Below, piece by piece: positions 1-6,316 of a stretch of 6,316 bases of DNA. The DNA lies in NCBI GenBank assembly GCA_027084065.1, contig JALWLR010000085.1:1-6316 (forward strand), written 5' to 3'. A program made the position numbers and the translations under genes. Positions within the stretch are counted from its first letter, which is position 1. Each line of letters starts with the position of its first letter. Source of the stretch: Helicobacteraceae bacterium (GTDB lineage: Bacteria > Campylobacterota > Campylobacteria > Campylobacterales > Sulfurimonadaceae). The notes under the pieces were generated by a model. That model was given only the letters and a program-made list of their open reading frames with translations, was not told where the DNA came from and did no database searches.

Positions 1-1487
1 GTATGTCTTTTTTTATGTTTTGGCAAGAAGAAATATGCCAAAATCGGAATCATCGTCAAAGAGAGCACCCATGATACAAGCAGCGTTATAGTTACGACTT
101 TAAATAAATCCGCAGTATATTCACTTGCGGCAGACTCGGCAAGATAGATGGGTAAAAACGCCGCTGCCGTTGTCAAAGAGGATGTCAGTAAAGAGATGCG
201 AAGTTCCTTTACCGACTCAACCGCCGCTTGTAACGGTGACTTTCCTTCATCGATTTTTACGACTATGGACTCACTCATTACAATAGCATTGTCTACAAGA
301 AGCCCCAGCGAGATGATAAGAGCGGCAAGTGAGACTTGGTTGAATCCGATGTCAAACTGCTCCATAAAGAAAAAAGAGACCAAAATCGTCGCAGGAATCA
401 AAGAAGAGACTATAAGTCCCGTTCTCCATCCAAGTGTTATAAGCATTACAATCAAGATAATGACTACCGAGATAACCAAAGAGCCTATAAAGTTGCCTAT
501 GATATGATCGACAAGTTTCGGTTCGTCAAAAGCGAAGTTGAACTCTATACCTATGGGATAGCGTTGATTGAACTTTGCCAGTTTTTCTTTGATTGCACGA
601 CCAAGAGCGATAATATCTCCCGTTTTGGCAACGGATACGGCAAGAATGAGCCCCTGTTCACCATCAGCTCTGACAAAAGGATCCTTAGGCTGAGAATAGC
701 CGGTTTTAATAGATGCAATATCTTCAAGATAGACAACATCTTTTCTTCCCGGTAAAGGGATGATCGTCTTTTTCAATGCTTCAAGCGACTGAATACTCCC
801 GTTTGGCTGTACGACAAGCCGTTTTGGACCTACTTTGATCGTCCCTACCGGCGTGATGGAGTTTCTCTCCCGAATGATTTTTGCGAGATAATCGGGGGAA
901 AGACCCAATTCGGCAAGTTTGGCATTGGAAAATTCGATAAATATATGCTCTTTTTGCATCCCCAAAATATTGACCGAACCGGCATCGGGAATATTTAAAA
1001 ACTCCTCTTTGACATCATTGGCGATGCGTTCGAGCTCCGCATAGCTAAAGCCATCTCCCACAAGTGTCACAAGCGTTCCAAACACCTCGCTATAGTTTTC
1101 ATCGAACATCGGCTTTTGCACCTCTTGGGGTAGTCGTGTATTGGCAATCTCCTTTCGCACGTCATCCCATACTTTATCTACATTTTTATAGGAGTCCTTG
1201 ACAGTAATGTAAATAGAACTCATCCCGTTTTTCGAAACTGACTCTATATGGTCAATTCCCTCTATTTGTCGTAGTTGGCGCTCCAGCGGTATAGTGACAA
1301 GCGATTCCACCCGCTCTGGACTCGCTCCTAGAAAGAGTGTTGTAACAACTCCTGTATGAATGGCAAAATCGGGATCTTTCGCACGTGGCATTTTATAGTA
1401 CGCCAAAACACCGAGTACGACAAAAACGATAAAAATCGTAAAAGAGACTCTGTTTTTTTCTATGGAAAGTTCTGTTAGCGTTTTCAC
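1..1487 (-). CDS. RND efflux pump inner-membrane permease, N-terminal half (cut by window edge)
   Basis: This is the proton-driven inner-membrane pump of a tripartite RND efflux system (AcrB/HAE1-like). Translation from GTG at 1487 stays open for 495 codons to the left edge, about half of the usual roughly 1,020 residues. Visible in order: TM1 (about 14-32), a periplasmic porter region (about 34-328) with the family pattern KDPDF...LGASPERVE...IPLE and LPQEVQKP, then TM2 to TM6 between about 329 and 488. TM4 carries GLLVDNAIVMSES. Asp399 matches AcrB Asp407 of the proton relay; the next residue is Asn400 rather than Asp, which also occurs in many RND pumps. The GTG overlaps the adaptor stop by 4 nt (GTGA), behind a weak TAAGAG 7 nt upstream. 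The next in-frame ATG (residue 33) would delete TM1, so GTG is preferred. The HAE1-like call is from motifs; substrate is unknown because the C-terminal half is missing. Confidence 0.95.
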   Translation of the reverse strand, partial: MKTLTELSIEKNRVSFTIFIVFVVLGVLAYYKMPRAKDPDFAIHTGVVTTLFLGASPERVESLVTIPLERQLRQIEGIDHIESVSKNGMSSIYITVKDSYKNVDKVWDDVRKEIANTRLPQEVQKPMFDENYSEVFGTLVTLVGDGFSYAELERIANDVKEEFLNIPDAGSVNILGMQKEHIFIEFSNAKLAELGLSPDYLAKIIRERNSITPVGTIKVGPKRLVVQPNGSIQSLEALKKTIIPLPGRKDVVYLEDIASIKTGYSQPKDPFVRADGEQGLILAVSVAKTGDIIALGRAIKEKLAKFNQRYPIGIEFNFAFDEPKLVDHIIGNFIGSLVISVVIILIVMLITLGWRTGLIVSSLIPATILVSFFFMEQFDIGFNQVSLAALIISLGLLVDNAIVMSESIVVKIDEGKSPLQAAVESVKELRISLLTSSLTTAAAFLPIYLAESAASEYTADLFKVVTITLLVSWVLSLTMIPILAYFFLPKHKKRH

Positions 1488-2572
1488 TCTTGAACTCTTA
1501 CCTTTTGATTTTCCTGTACTTTATGCATACCTGCAGTCAGCACATGTGCATTTTCATACAATCCTTGCGTTATGACGACACCGTCAGCAATGAGTTTACC
1601 ACGTTTTACATCCACGCGCTTTATGACTCCTATGCCGTTTTGTATATTTTCCACGACATAGAGGTAATTCCCTTTGGCATCTTCAAGTAGGGCATAAATA
1701 GGAACAATGAAGATTTTGTGATCTTCGCTGTTGTGAAACGTAAATTCGACTGTGGCACTCATACCCGGACGAATCTTTTTGGAGTTTTTTAGGAGTCTTA
1801 CAACGACTGGGAAAGTGGTTGTTCGAATATTTGAAGTCGTAGATACTTCCACCACTTTGGCTTTATAGCGCTTTTTCTTTTTCAAAGCATCGAATTTTAC
1901 CCAAGCAGTCTGCCCCAGTTTAATATTGTCTATCAAAGAGCCGGGTACGGAAACCGGTACTTCTATGTTTCGCGTCGAGCTGATTGTCGCAACAGGCATT
2001 CCGGAAGAGACATTTTCCCCTTTATGCACCATTATTTCCGAAACGACACCGCTTATGGGTGCTTTGAGTTTTGTAAACTCCAACTGTAATTTTGCCTGTT
2101 CGAGTCTGTTTTTCATAGCCTTGTAGTTTGCATATGCAGACTCTTTTGATGTACGTGCATTGTCAAGCTCACTCAAAGAACTGCTCCGGTTCACATAAAG
2201 CTGCTTGATGCGAGCATAGTAATTTTTCGCATTGGCAAGACGTGCTTCAGCCTCTTTCAAAGAGGCCCGAACCTCATTGACTTTGAGTTTGAAGTAGGAG
2301 TTGTCCAGCTCGATTATAATATTTCCTTTTTTTACTTTCTGTCCGGCTCGTACATACACTTTTTTTACCGTTCCGTTAACACGAAAACTTAACTTCGCCG
2401 CAATGTCAGAGCGTGCGATACCATTAAAAGTATACTTCGCAATTGCATTGGTCGGAACGACTACTATCGTTCGTACCGGCCGAATATTTTGTTCTGGTTC
2501 TTCGTCACTGCAGCCAAAAAAGAGTATGCCGACAAACAATAACAAAAAGAGTGTTGCAAGATTCTTTATCAT
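1484..2572 (-). CDS. RND efflux periplasmic adaptor (membrane fusion) lipoprotein
   Basis: This 362-residue AcrA/HlyD-type adaptor should bridge the inner-membrane pump and the TolC-like channel. It has a hydrophobic signal peptide ending in a lipobox-like FFGC with lipidated Cys21, followed by Ser, and an acidic linker. The first lipoyl half-motif is at about 58-90 (SFRVNGTVKKVYVRAGQKVK), an alpha-helical hairpin runs from about 95 to 167, and the second lipoyl half is at about 169-198 (KAPISGVVSEIMVHKGENV). A beta-barrel (about 203-280) and a membrane-proximal domain (about 285-360) follow. At the hairpin tip, R121, L125 and S132 reproduce the spacing of the AcrA R128/L132/S139 motif used for TolC docking. 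Length is normal for the family. The ATG overlaps the stop of the channel gene (ATGA) and has a good AAGGAG 5 nt upstream. Pump type and cargo are not determined by this gene. Confidence 0.96.
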   Translation of the reverse strand: MIKNLATLFLLLFVGILFFGCSDEEPEQNIRPVRTIVVVPTNAIAKYTFNGIARSDIAAKLSFRVNGTVKKVYVRAGQKVKKGNIIIELDNSYFKLKVNEVRASLKEAEARLANAKNYYARIKQLYVNRSSSLSELDNARTSKESAYANYKAMKNRLEQAKLQLEFTKLKAPISGVVSEIMVHKGENVSSGMPVATISSTRNIEVPVSVPGSLIDNIKLGQTAWVKFDALKKKKRYKAKVVEVSTTSNIRTTTFPVVVRLLKNSKKIRPGMSATVEFTFHNSEDHKIFIVPIYALLEDAKGNYLYVVENIQNGIGVIKRVDVKRGKLIADGVVITQGLYENAHVLTAGMHKVQENQKVRVQE

Positions 2573-4986
2573 TCATTCTCCTTTTGTTTCGTACTATTTG
2601 AGAGATTACTGCTACCAATGGCGATCTTCGCAAGCTCGGCATCCGTTTCGAAATTCTTGAGTTTTTCATACCACTCCTGCCACTCGTTCTCATCAAGATC
2701 GAAATTGACCTGCCCTATGTAGTATTGAACCGTCAGAAGATATTTCAAAAAGTCATACTTTACATCATTAAGAGCAAGTGCTGCGCGAAGCGTGTCACTT
2801 TGGGCATCGAGCAGATAGATAATGGAGCTATTTCCCTGATTATAAATATCTGTCGCAACCGCTAGGTTCTTTTGTGAATTATCCAGTGCTTCGGTGGCAA
2901 GTTTTATAGAGAGATAAAGTGCTCTTGATTGATATAAAGCATTGAGCAGGTTATTTTGAATATCATTTATAAGCTTTTTCTCTTTGGCTCGTGTTTGAAG
3001 ATACTGTGCCTTGGAAGCTTCGATCTGTGCGAGTTTCGCACCACCTTGATAGAGAGGAAAACGAATATAAAAACCAATATTCCAGTCCGTATTGTCCGCA
3101 TAAGGGTAATCGGCAAGGTTTGGATCGTCGTCTCTAACACTGTTGGACGACTCGACAAAATGTTGACGAACCATTCCTTCTACGCTCACATCTGGAAGGT
3201 AAAGTGCTTTTTTATCCATCTTCAAAAGCTCTTTTTTCGCTTTGAGAATCTCTTTATACTGCGAAATCGAAGGCATATGGCTTAGGGAAAGATAGACAAA
3301 ATAGTCTCTTAGCTTTTCAAACTGTTCTTGCTTGAGAAAGTAGTCCTGCATCTCTTTGTAGTGAGTCAAAAACACCGGATCTTCCAAGTCGATGTCGGAA
3401 ATTTTTATATCGGTCGAATAGGGCATATTCAAAATGTTCAAAAGAGTATTTTTTGCCTGTTTTATACTTACAAGCGTTTGCAACAGTACTTTTTTATCAT
3501 TGGCAAGCTTACTTTCCCATCTGTAAATATCTTTGACATTTCCAACCCCTATGGCTTTTCGAACCTTTGCGGCTTTGAGATTTTGCTTTGTGAGCTCCAG
3601 GTTCTTTTTTTGGATAATAAGCGTATTTTCAAGCTTGAGGATGTTGATATACTGCTGAGCGGCTTGCAGTGCCACTTGAAGTTTTGCAAAATCCTGTGCA
3701 TAATTTTGAGACTTGAAATAGTGCTTGTTGACACTCACGCGTGAAATAACCTTCTGGTTGAACAACTGTTGTGAAAAAAGTATATAGGCATCGGCACGCG
3801 TTTCATTCAAAATACCTAGACTCGCCGTCGCACGATCCTGATCGACCTGCATTGCTTCAAATCCGACACTCAACTGCGGCAAATAGAGACCTTTTGCCTT
3901 TTTCAGTTCCGCTTCACTTTGTTTTAGGCTCTCTTTGGAAACTTTCACATCAAGATTGGAAAGAACCGCTTTGTCCATAATATTTTCCAAGCTGATTCGA
4001 TCCAACCCTGCGTCACTGCTCTCCACGACAGTAGCTCTGGATATGAGTTCCCAACTTGGTTTGAAACCGATAAGAGATGCTGTTCGCATATTGATATAAA
4101 GTGATTGATTCGACACAAAATTGACCTCTTGCAGACCCGCTTCAAATCCCAAAGCTATTTGCTGCACATTCAACGCGATTTGACGTATAAGACGCTTCAT
4201 ATCGGTTGTTCCGTTGTTTGCAAGCAAAGCACCAAGCAAAACATCGATATAACCCGTCGCGGCAAAAGAGCTTTTTTTCAAATCGATAAATCCTTCATAG
4301 AGGGCTTTCTTTTGCTGCTGAGACATTTCAAACATTGGAGTGATATAGAGAAGATCGGTATCTTTTGGAATCGCTTTTAAAATTTGCTCGACATTATTTC
4401 CAACACCCATTATAACGACTTTTTTAAACTCTTTTTTCAATCTTCGCTGTAACTGCTTACCTATACGTATATCGTTTTTTAAGAGTTTCCCATCGATAAG
4501 TACCGTTATTTTTTCAGGTGCTATTACCTCTTTTATCGTAGCGATGTCATCATCGATGGTTGAATAAGCACTGATATAGTTGAGGTTGTGTTTGTTGGAT
4601 ATACCCCTTTTTGAATTATAAGGAATCCCCTCCATTACAGGATTGAGGACGGATGTAGCAATAACGGGCTTGTTAAAAGAGCGCCTTGTCGCAATATAGT
4701 GAGAAGAAAGAATCCCAATCGTTATGACAAGATCACTCCGTTTGTCTTTGAGCGCTTTGTTGATGTAGCGCTTGATTTTTGCATAGTTCCATTTTCCATC
4801 GTAGCGCAGCTTTTTTGGGAACACGACACGAAAATCCCGCGAAAGAAGCTTCTTGATCTCTTTTTTCAGACCCGTTTCGAACGCATGATACTCTTTCGTA
4901 TCTGCATCTAAAACAACGGCTATCCTGTAAGTAGGCTTTGCCCATGCAAATACACTTAACAGTAATACAAATATAAAAAATCTCAT
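2569..4986 (-). CDS. TolC-family outer-membrane efflux protein fused to an N-terminal ABC substrate-binding-like domain
   Basis: The 805-residue product is far longer than a typical TolC protein (about 420-490). A Sec signal peptide (1-16, ending AWA) has no lipobox Cys. Residues about 17-322 resemble the TrpX-like ABC_sub_bind family (PF04392): YRIAVVLDAD start, SDLVITIG...NKPVIATSVLNP in the first lobe, NLNYIS, and a closing SLYINMRTASLIGFKP...ATVVE that matches the family's final strand-helix (LVINLKTAKALG-like). Residues about 330-765 hold two outer-membrane efflux (OEP) repeats: long coiled-coil helices, GLYLPQLSVGF and ALYLPDVSVEG as equivalent beta-strand starts, VGNVKDIYRWESKL and GNSSIIYLLDAQS as equivalent helix turns, and FPLYQGGAKLAQ typical of the second barrel strand. 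An Asp-rich loop (about 613-634) probably faces outside. A hydrophilic tail (766-805) ends the protein. A strong GGAGG lies 4 nt before ATG. The TolC call is firm; the N-terminal family call is by motif recall. Confidence 0.92.
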   Translation of the reverse strand: MRFFIFVLLLSVFAWAKPTYRIAVVLDADTKEYHAFETGLKKEIKKLLSRDFRVVFPKKLRYDGKWNYAKIKRYINKALKDKRSDLVITIGILSSHYIATRRSFNKPVIATSVLNPVMEGIPYNSKRGISNKHNLNYISAYSTIDDDIATIKEVIAPEKITVLIDGKLLKNDIRIGKQLQRRLKKEFKKVVIMGVGNNVEQILKAIPKDTDLLYITPMFEMSQQQKKALYEGFIDLKKSSFAATGYIDVLLGALLANNGTTDMKRLIRQIALNVQQIALGFEAGLQEVNFVSNQSLYINMRTASLIGFKPSWELISRATVVESSDAGLDRISLENIMDKAVLSNLDVKVSKESLKQSEAELKKAKGLYLPQLSVGFEAMQVDQDRATASLGILNETRADAYILFSQQLFNQKVISRVSVNKHYFKSQNYAQDFAKLQVALQAAQQYINILKLENTLIIQKKNLELTKQNLKAAKVRKAIGVGNVKDIYRWESKLANDKKVLLQTLVSIKQAKNTLLNILNMPYSTDIKISDIDLEDPVFLTHYKEMQDYFLKQEQFEKLRDYFVYLSLSHMPSISQYKEILKAKKELLKMDKKALYLPDVSVEGMVRQHFVESSNSVRDDDPNLADYPYADNTDWNIGFYIRFPLYQGGAKLAQIEASKAQYLQTRAKEKKLINDIQNNLLNALYQSRALYLSIKLATEALDNSQKNLAVATDIYNQGNSSIIYLLDAQSDTLRAALALNDVKYDFLKYLLTVQYYIGQVNFDLDENEWQEWYEKLKNFETDAELAKIAIGSSNLSNSTKQKENE
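2578..2583 (-). promoter_or_regulatory. ribosome binding site for the adaptor gene
   Basis: AAGGAG, 5 nt upstream of ATG 2572, lies within the last codons of the channel gene. With the ATGA stop/start overlap it suggests coupled translation of channel and adaptor. Confidence 0.75.
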
Positions 4987-4990
4987 CGAA

Positions 4991-4995
4991 CCTCC
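4991..4995 (-). promoter_or_regulatory. ribosome binding site for the TolC-fusion gene
   Basis: GGAGG, 4 nt upstream of ATG 4986, sits in the 15-nt spacer after the lipoprotein stop. It is the strongest Shine-Dalgarno sequence in the window together with that of the adaptor gene. Confidence 0.75.
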
Positions 4996-5001
4996 AAATC
5001 C

Positions 5002-6249
5002 TTACGGCTCTTGCAATTGACAGCCTATCCCCACTGCCGTACCACTGTTTGAGCCGTCTTCACTCTCCCATGTTAAATTCAAATCGGGAGTAAAATGTGC
5101 AAAATCGATCCTTGCATGCATAATAATAGCAGGATCACTCTCTATAATGACAGACAAACTGCCTGTTTTGTAATCAATTGTTCCGTGCATGGAGGGCTCT
5201 TCATTTGTGCGTGAATCATGAATCATTCCAGTCACGTTTCCATCACGCTCCAAATCAAACGTAAACATTCCGATACCTCCACCATCGGCACGGTATCCAA
5301 AGCCTGTATACCTATATGTCGTTGCACGACCGCTTGCAACTCGACGTGCTTCATAGACTCCATGCTGATCGTTTTGAGTAAATTCTCCTATAACCATATC
5401 GTATCCTACCGACTTGCCACTGCCATTTATATCGGTCGGTTCTGTCGTAATGACATGTCCTTGGATAGGATCAAAATACCATGTTTGGTTGGAAAAAGTA
5501 TATGTCCCGGTATCTACATCATGTGTTCCGACAGAATAGATAATTGTGTTTTTCTCTTCGCCTACTTGTTGACCGTCTCCCATTGCGACTATGGTACCGC
5601 TTGCCTGAATCAAAATTCCGACAAACCCCTCTTTCGCACCGCTTGGCAGCGTCCATTTTCCACGATAGGCTCCGGAGTATGCACAGCGAAGTGCTCTTTC
5701 GAAATGAGCCAAAGCGTCTGTTTTGGAAACAATAGACGATGCATTCAAGTCCGTGTTTGAAAGTAGCTGGGTTGTAAAATCACTCTCTTGGAGTGAAAAG
5801 TTCAAATCTTGCCAGTGTCTTGCATCTTCACGGGTTTGTGCATCAATTTGAATACCGACACTTGTATTGGAATCAAGTGAAAGTAAAAAGCGAACTCTAT
5901 TCACGACTGCATCGTCATAAATGGAGAGATTCAAATCTTTCGTTTCAAACATCGCCAACTCTTTTGGTGTCAAAACAGATGCCCCAGGCGAGCTTCCAAG
6001 GTAAACATTTCCAATATAAAAATTTATCATATCGCCGTAAAAGTATTCATACCGACCCCCTTTGGCAGTAACGTCGTGTTTACCAGATTTTGTTACATAC
6101 TCCAGACCTTCCACTCCACTGTCTATAAAATTTCCACTCTTTTTAACGGCACTATAGTAGTATTTTGTCTGATTGGCATTTTCACTGCCGCATCCGTAAA
6201 AAAACGATACAATCGTTACTATAAAAAGAGAAGCTGTTGTTTTTAACAT
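5002..6249 (-). CDS. predicted surface lipoprotein of unknown function
   Basis: I do not recognise a function. Starting at ATG 6249 gives 415 residues with a clean lipoprotein signal peptide (1-19) ending FYGC; Cys20 would be lipidated and is followed by Gly, compatible with outer-membrane sorting. A frame extension to a GTG at 6282 would add 11 polar residues ahead of the signal peptide and overlap the preceding gene, so ATG is preferred. Residues about 40-135 (FIDSGVEGLEYVTKSGKHDV...YEYFYGDMINFYIGNVYLGS...LTPKEL...VNRVRFLLSLD) resemble a domain I recall at the front of many secreted adhesin-like and lipoproteins of Gram-negative bacteria. Residues about 190-410 are rich in Gly, Thr and aromatics with alternating beta patterns (YSGAYRGKWT, GTYTFSNQTWYF, GMFTFDLERDGNVTGMI), suggesting a beta-sandwich or barrel-like fold. 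Cys189 and Cys410 could form a disulfide. It sits 1 nt after an outer-membrane protein gene and 15 nt before the channel gene. Confidence 0.85.
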   Translation of the reverse strand: MLKTTASLFIVTIVSFFYGCGSENANQTKYYYSAVKKSGNFIDSGVEGLEYVTKSGKHDVTAKGGRYEYFYGDMINFYIGNVYLGSSPGASVLTPKELAMFETKDLNLSIYDDAVVNRVRFLLSLDSNTSVGIQIDAQTREDARHWQDLNFSLQESDFTTQLLSNTDLNASSIVSKTDALAHFERALRCAYSGAYRGKWTLPSGAKEGFVGILIQASGTIVAMGDGQQVGEEKNTIIYSVGTHDVDTGTYTFSNQTWYFDPIQGHVITTEPTDINGSGKSVGYDMVIGEFTQNDQHGVYEARRVASGRATTYRYTGFGYRADGGGIGMFTFDLERDGNVTGMIHDSRTNEEPSMHGTIDYKTGSLSVIIESDPAIIMHARIDFAHFTPDLNLTWESEDGSNSGTAVGIGCQLQEP

Positions 6250-6250
6250 A

Positions 6251-6316
6251 TCAAAACCTTGTGTTGTACCCAAACGATACACTCATCTGCTCCATTTTCG
6301 TTTCATACTCATAACT
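6251..6316 (-). CDS. C-terminal end of a probable outer-membrane beta-barrel protein (partial)
   Basis: An open frame enters from the right edge and ends at TGA 6253-6251 after 21 codons. The peptide ends MSVSFGYNTRF. This alternates hydrophobic or aromatic with polar residues and finishes in Phe, the signature of the last beta-strand of outer-membrane barrels recognised by the BAM complex. Its stop lies one base ahead of the lipoprotein ATG, as expected for an operon neighbour. The fragment is too short for family assignment, and a chance open frame of 22 codons is possible, so confidence is moderate. Confidence 0.55.
   Translation of the reverse strand, partial: SYEYETKMEQMSVSFGYNTRF
6257..6260 (-). 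promoter_or_regulatory. ribosome binding site for the lipoprotein gene
   Basis: AAGG lies 7 nt before ATG 6249, inside the last codons of the upstream reading frame. It supports this ATG, which begins the signal peptide directly, over the upstream in-frame GTG at 6282. Confidence 0.55.

Noticed and set aside
148..755. Two overlapping plus-strand open frames of 119 and 139 codons
   Set aside because: They are antisense to the pump gene, whose minus-strand translation is unbroken and matches RND family motifs throughout.
1..1487. Heavy-metal (CusA-type) pump identity
   Set aside because: TM4 reads VDNAIV rather than the VDAAIV-type signature I associate with metal pumps, and the N-terminal region fits HAE1-like pumps; the C-terminal half is missing, so only the general RND assignment is firm.
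3999..4026. Possible frameshift or sequencing artefact joining a binding-protein gene to a TolC gene
   Set aside because: The frame is continuous, no ribosome binding site with start followed by a signal peptide is present near the junction, and a TolC protein starting there would lack export information.
4987..5001. Internal promoter or terminator between the lipoprotein and channel genes
   Set aside because: The spacer is 15 nt and is largely the ribosome binding site; no hairpin with a T-run and no convincing -10/-35 pair was seen.
5218..5760. Plus-strand open frame of 180 codons
   Set aside because: It lies wholly opposite the lipoprotein gene, is rich in Cys, Ser and Ile with no domain pattern, and has no convincing ribosome binding site; it is an antisense shadow.
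6250..6282. Alternative GTG start at 6282 for the lipoprotein, adding 11 residues
   Set aside because: It would place polar residues before the signal peptide and overlap the upstream reading frame; ATG 6249 has an AAGG 7 nt upstream and begins directly at the signal peptide.

Overview
The window is one continuous minus-strand gene cluster that reads as a single operon running off both edges. From upstream (right) to downstream (left) it holds five genes: the last 21 codons of a probable outer-membrane beta-barrel protein (6316-6251), a surface-type lipoprotein of unknown function (6249-5002), an 805-residue TolC-family outer-membrane protein with an extra N-terminal substrate-binding-protein-like domain (4986-2569), an RND membrane fusion (periplasmic adaptor) lipoprotein (2572-1484), and the N-terminal half of an RND inner-membrane pump (1487 to the left edge). 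Gaps are +1 and +15 nt for the first two junctions, then 4-nt stop/start overlaps (ATGA and GTGA). No gene-free stretch longer than 15 bases exists on the minus strand, and no RNA gene, mobile element, CRISPR array, promoter or terminator could be supported. The plus-strand open frames are all shadows.

The three downstream genes form a complete tripartite efflux set: outer-membrane channel, adaptor and proton-driven pump. The adaptor keeps the R-x3-L-x6-S hairpin-tip motif known from AcrA to dock onto TolC (R121, L125, S132 here), which supports it pairing with the adjacent channel. The substrate cannot be read from the sequence. The pump has a VDNAIV motif in TM4 and general HAE1-like features rather than the metal-pump signature.

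The most unusual item is the channel gene. After a Sec signal peptide, residues about 17-322 look like a full periplasmic domain of the ABC_sub_bind type (TrpX-like, PF04392), and only then does a full two-repeat TolC domain begin. No second signal peptide lies at the junction, so the fusion appears genuine. This suggests a channel carrying its own periplasmic ligand-binding domain, whose function is unknown to me.

The organism is Gram-negative (lipoproteins, TolC, C-terminal-Phe outer-membrane protein). The moderately AT-rich, Lys/Ile-rich coding, frequent ATA and AGA codons, and tight outer-membrane protein-adaptor-pump operon order would fit a Campylobacterota member such as a Sulfurimonas/Sulfurovum-type bacterium. 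That placement is inference from style, not from a marker gene.
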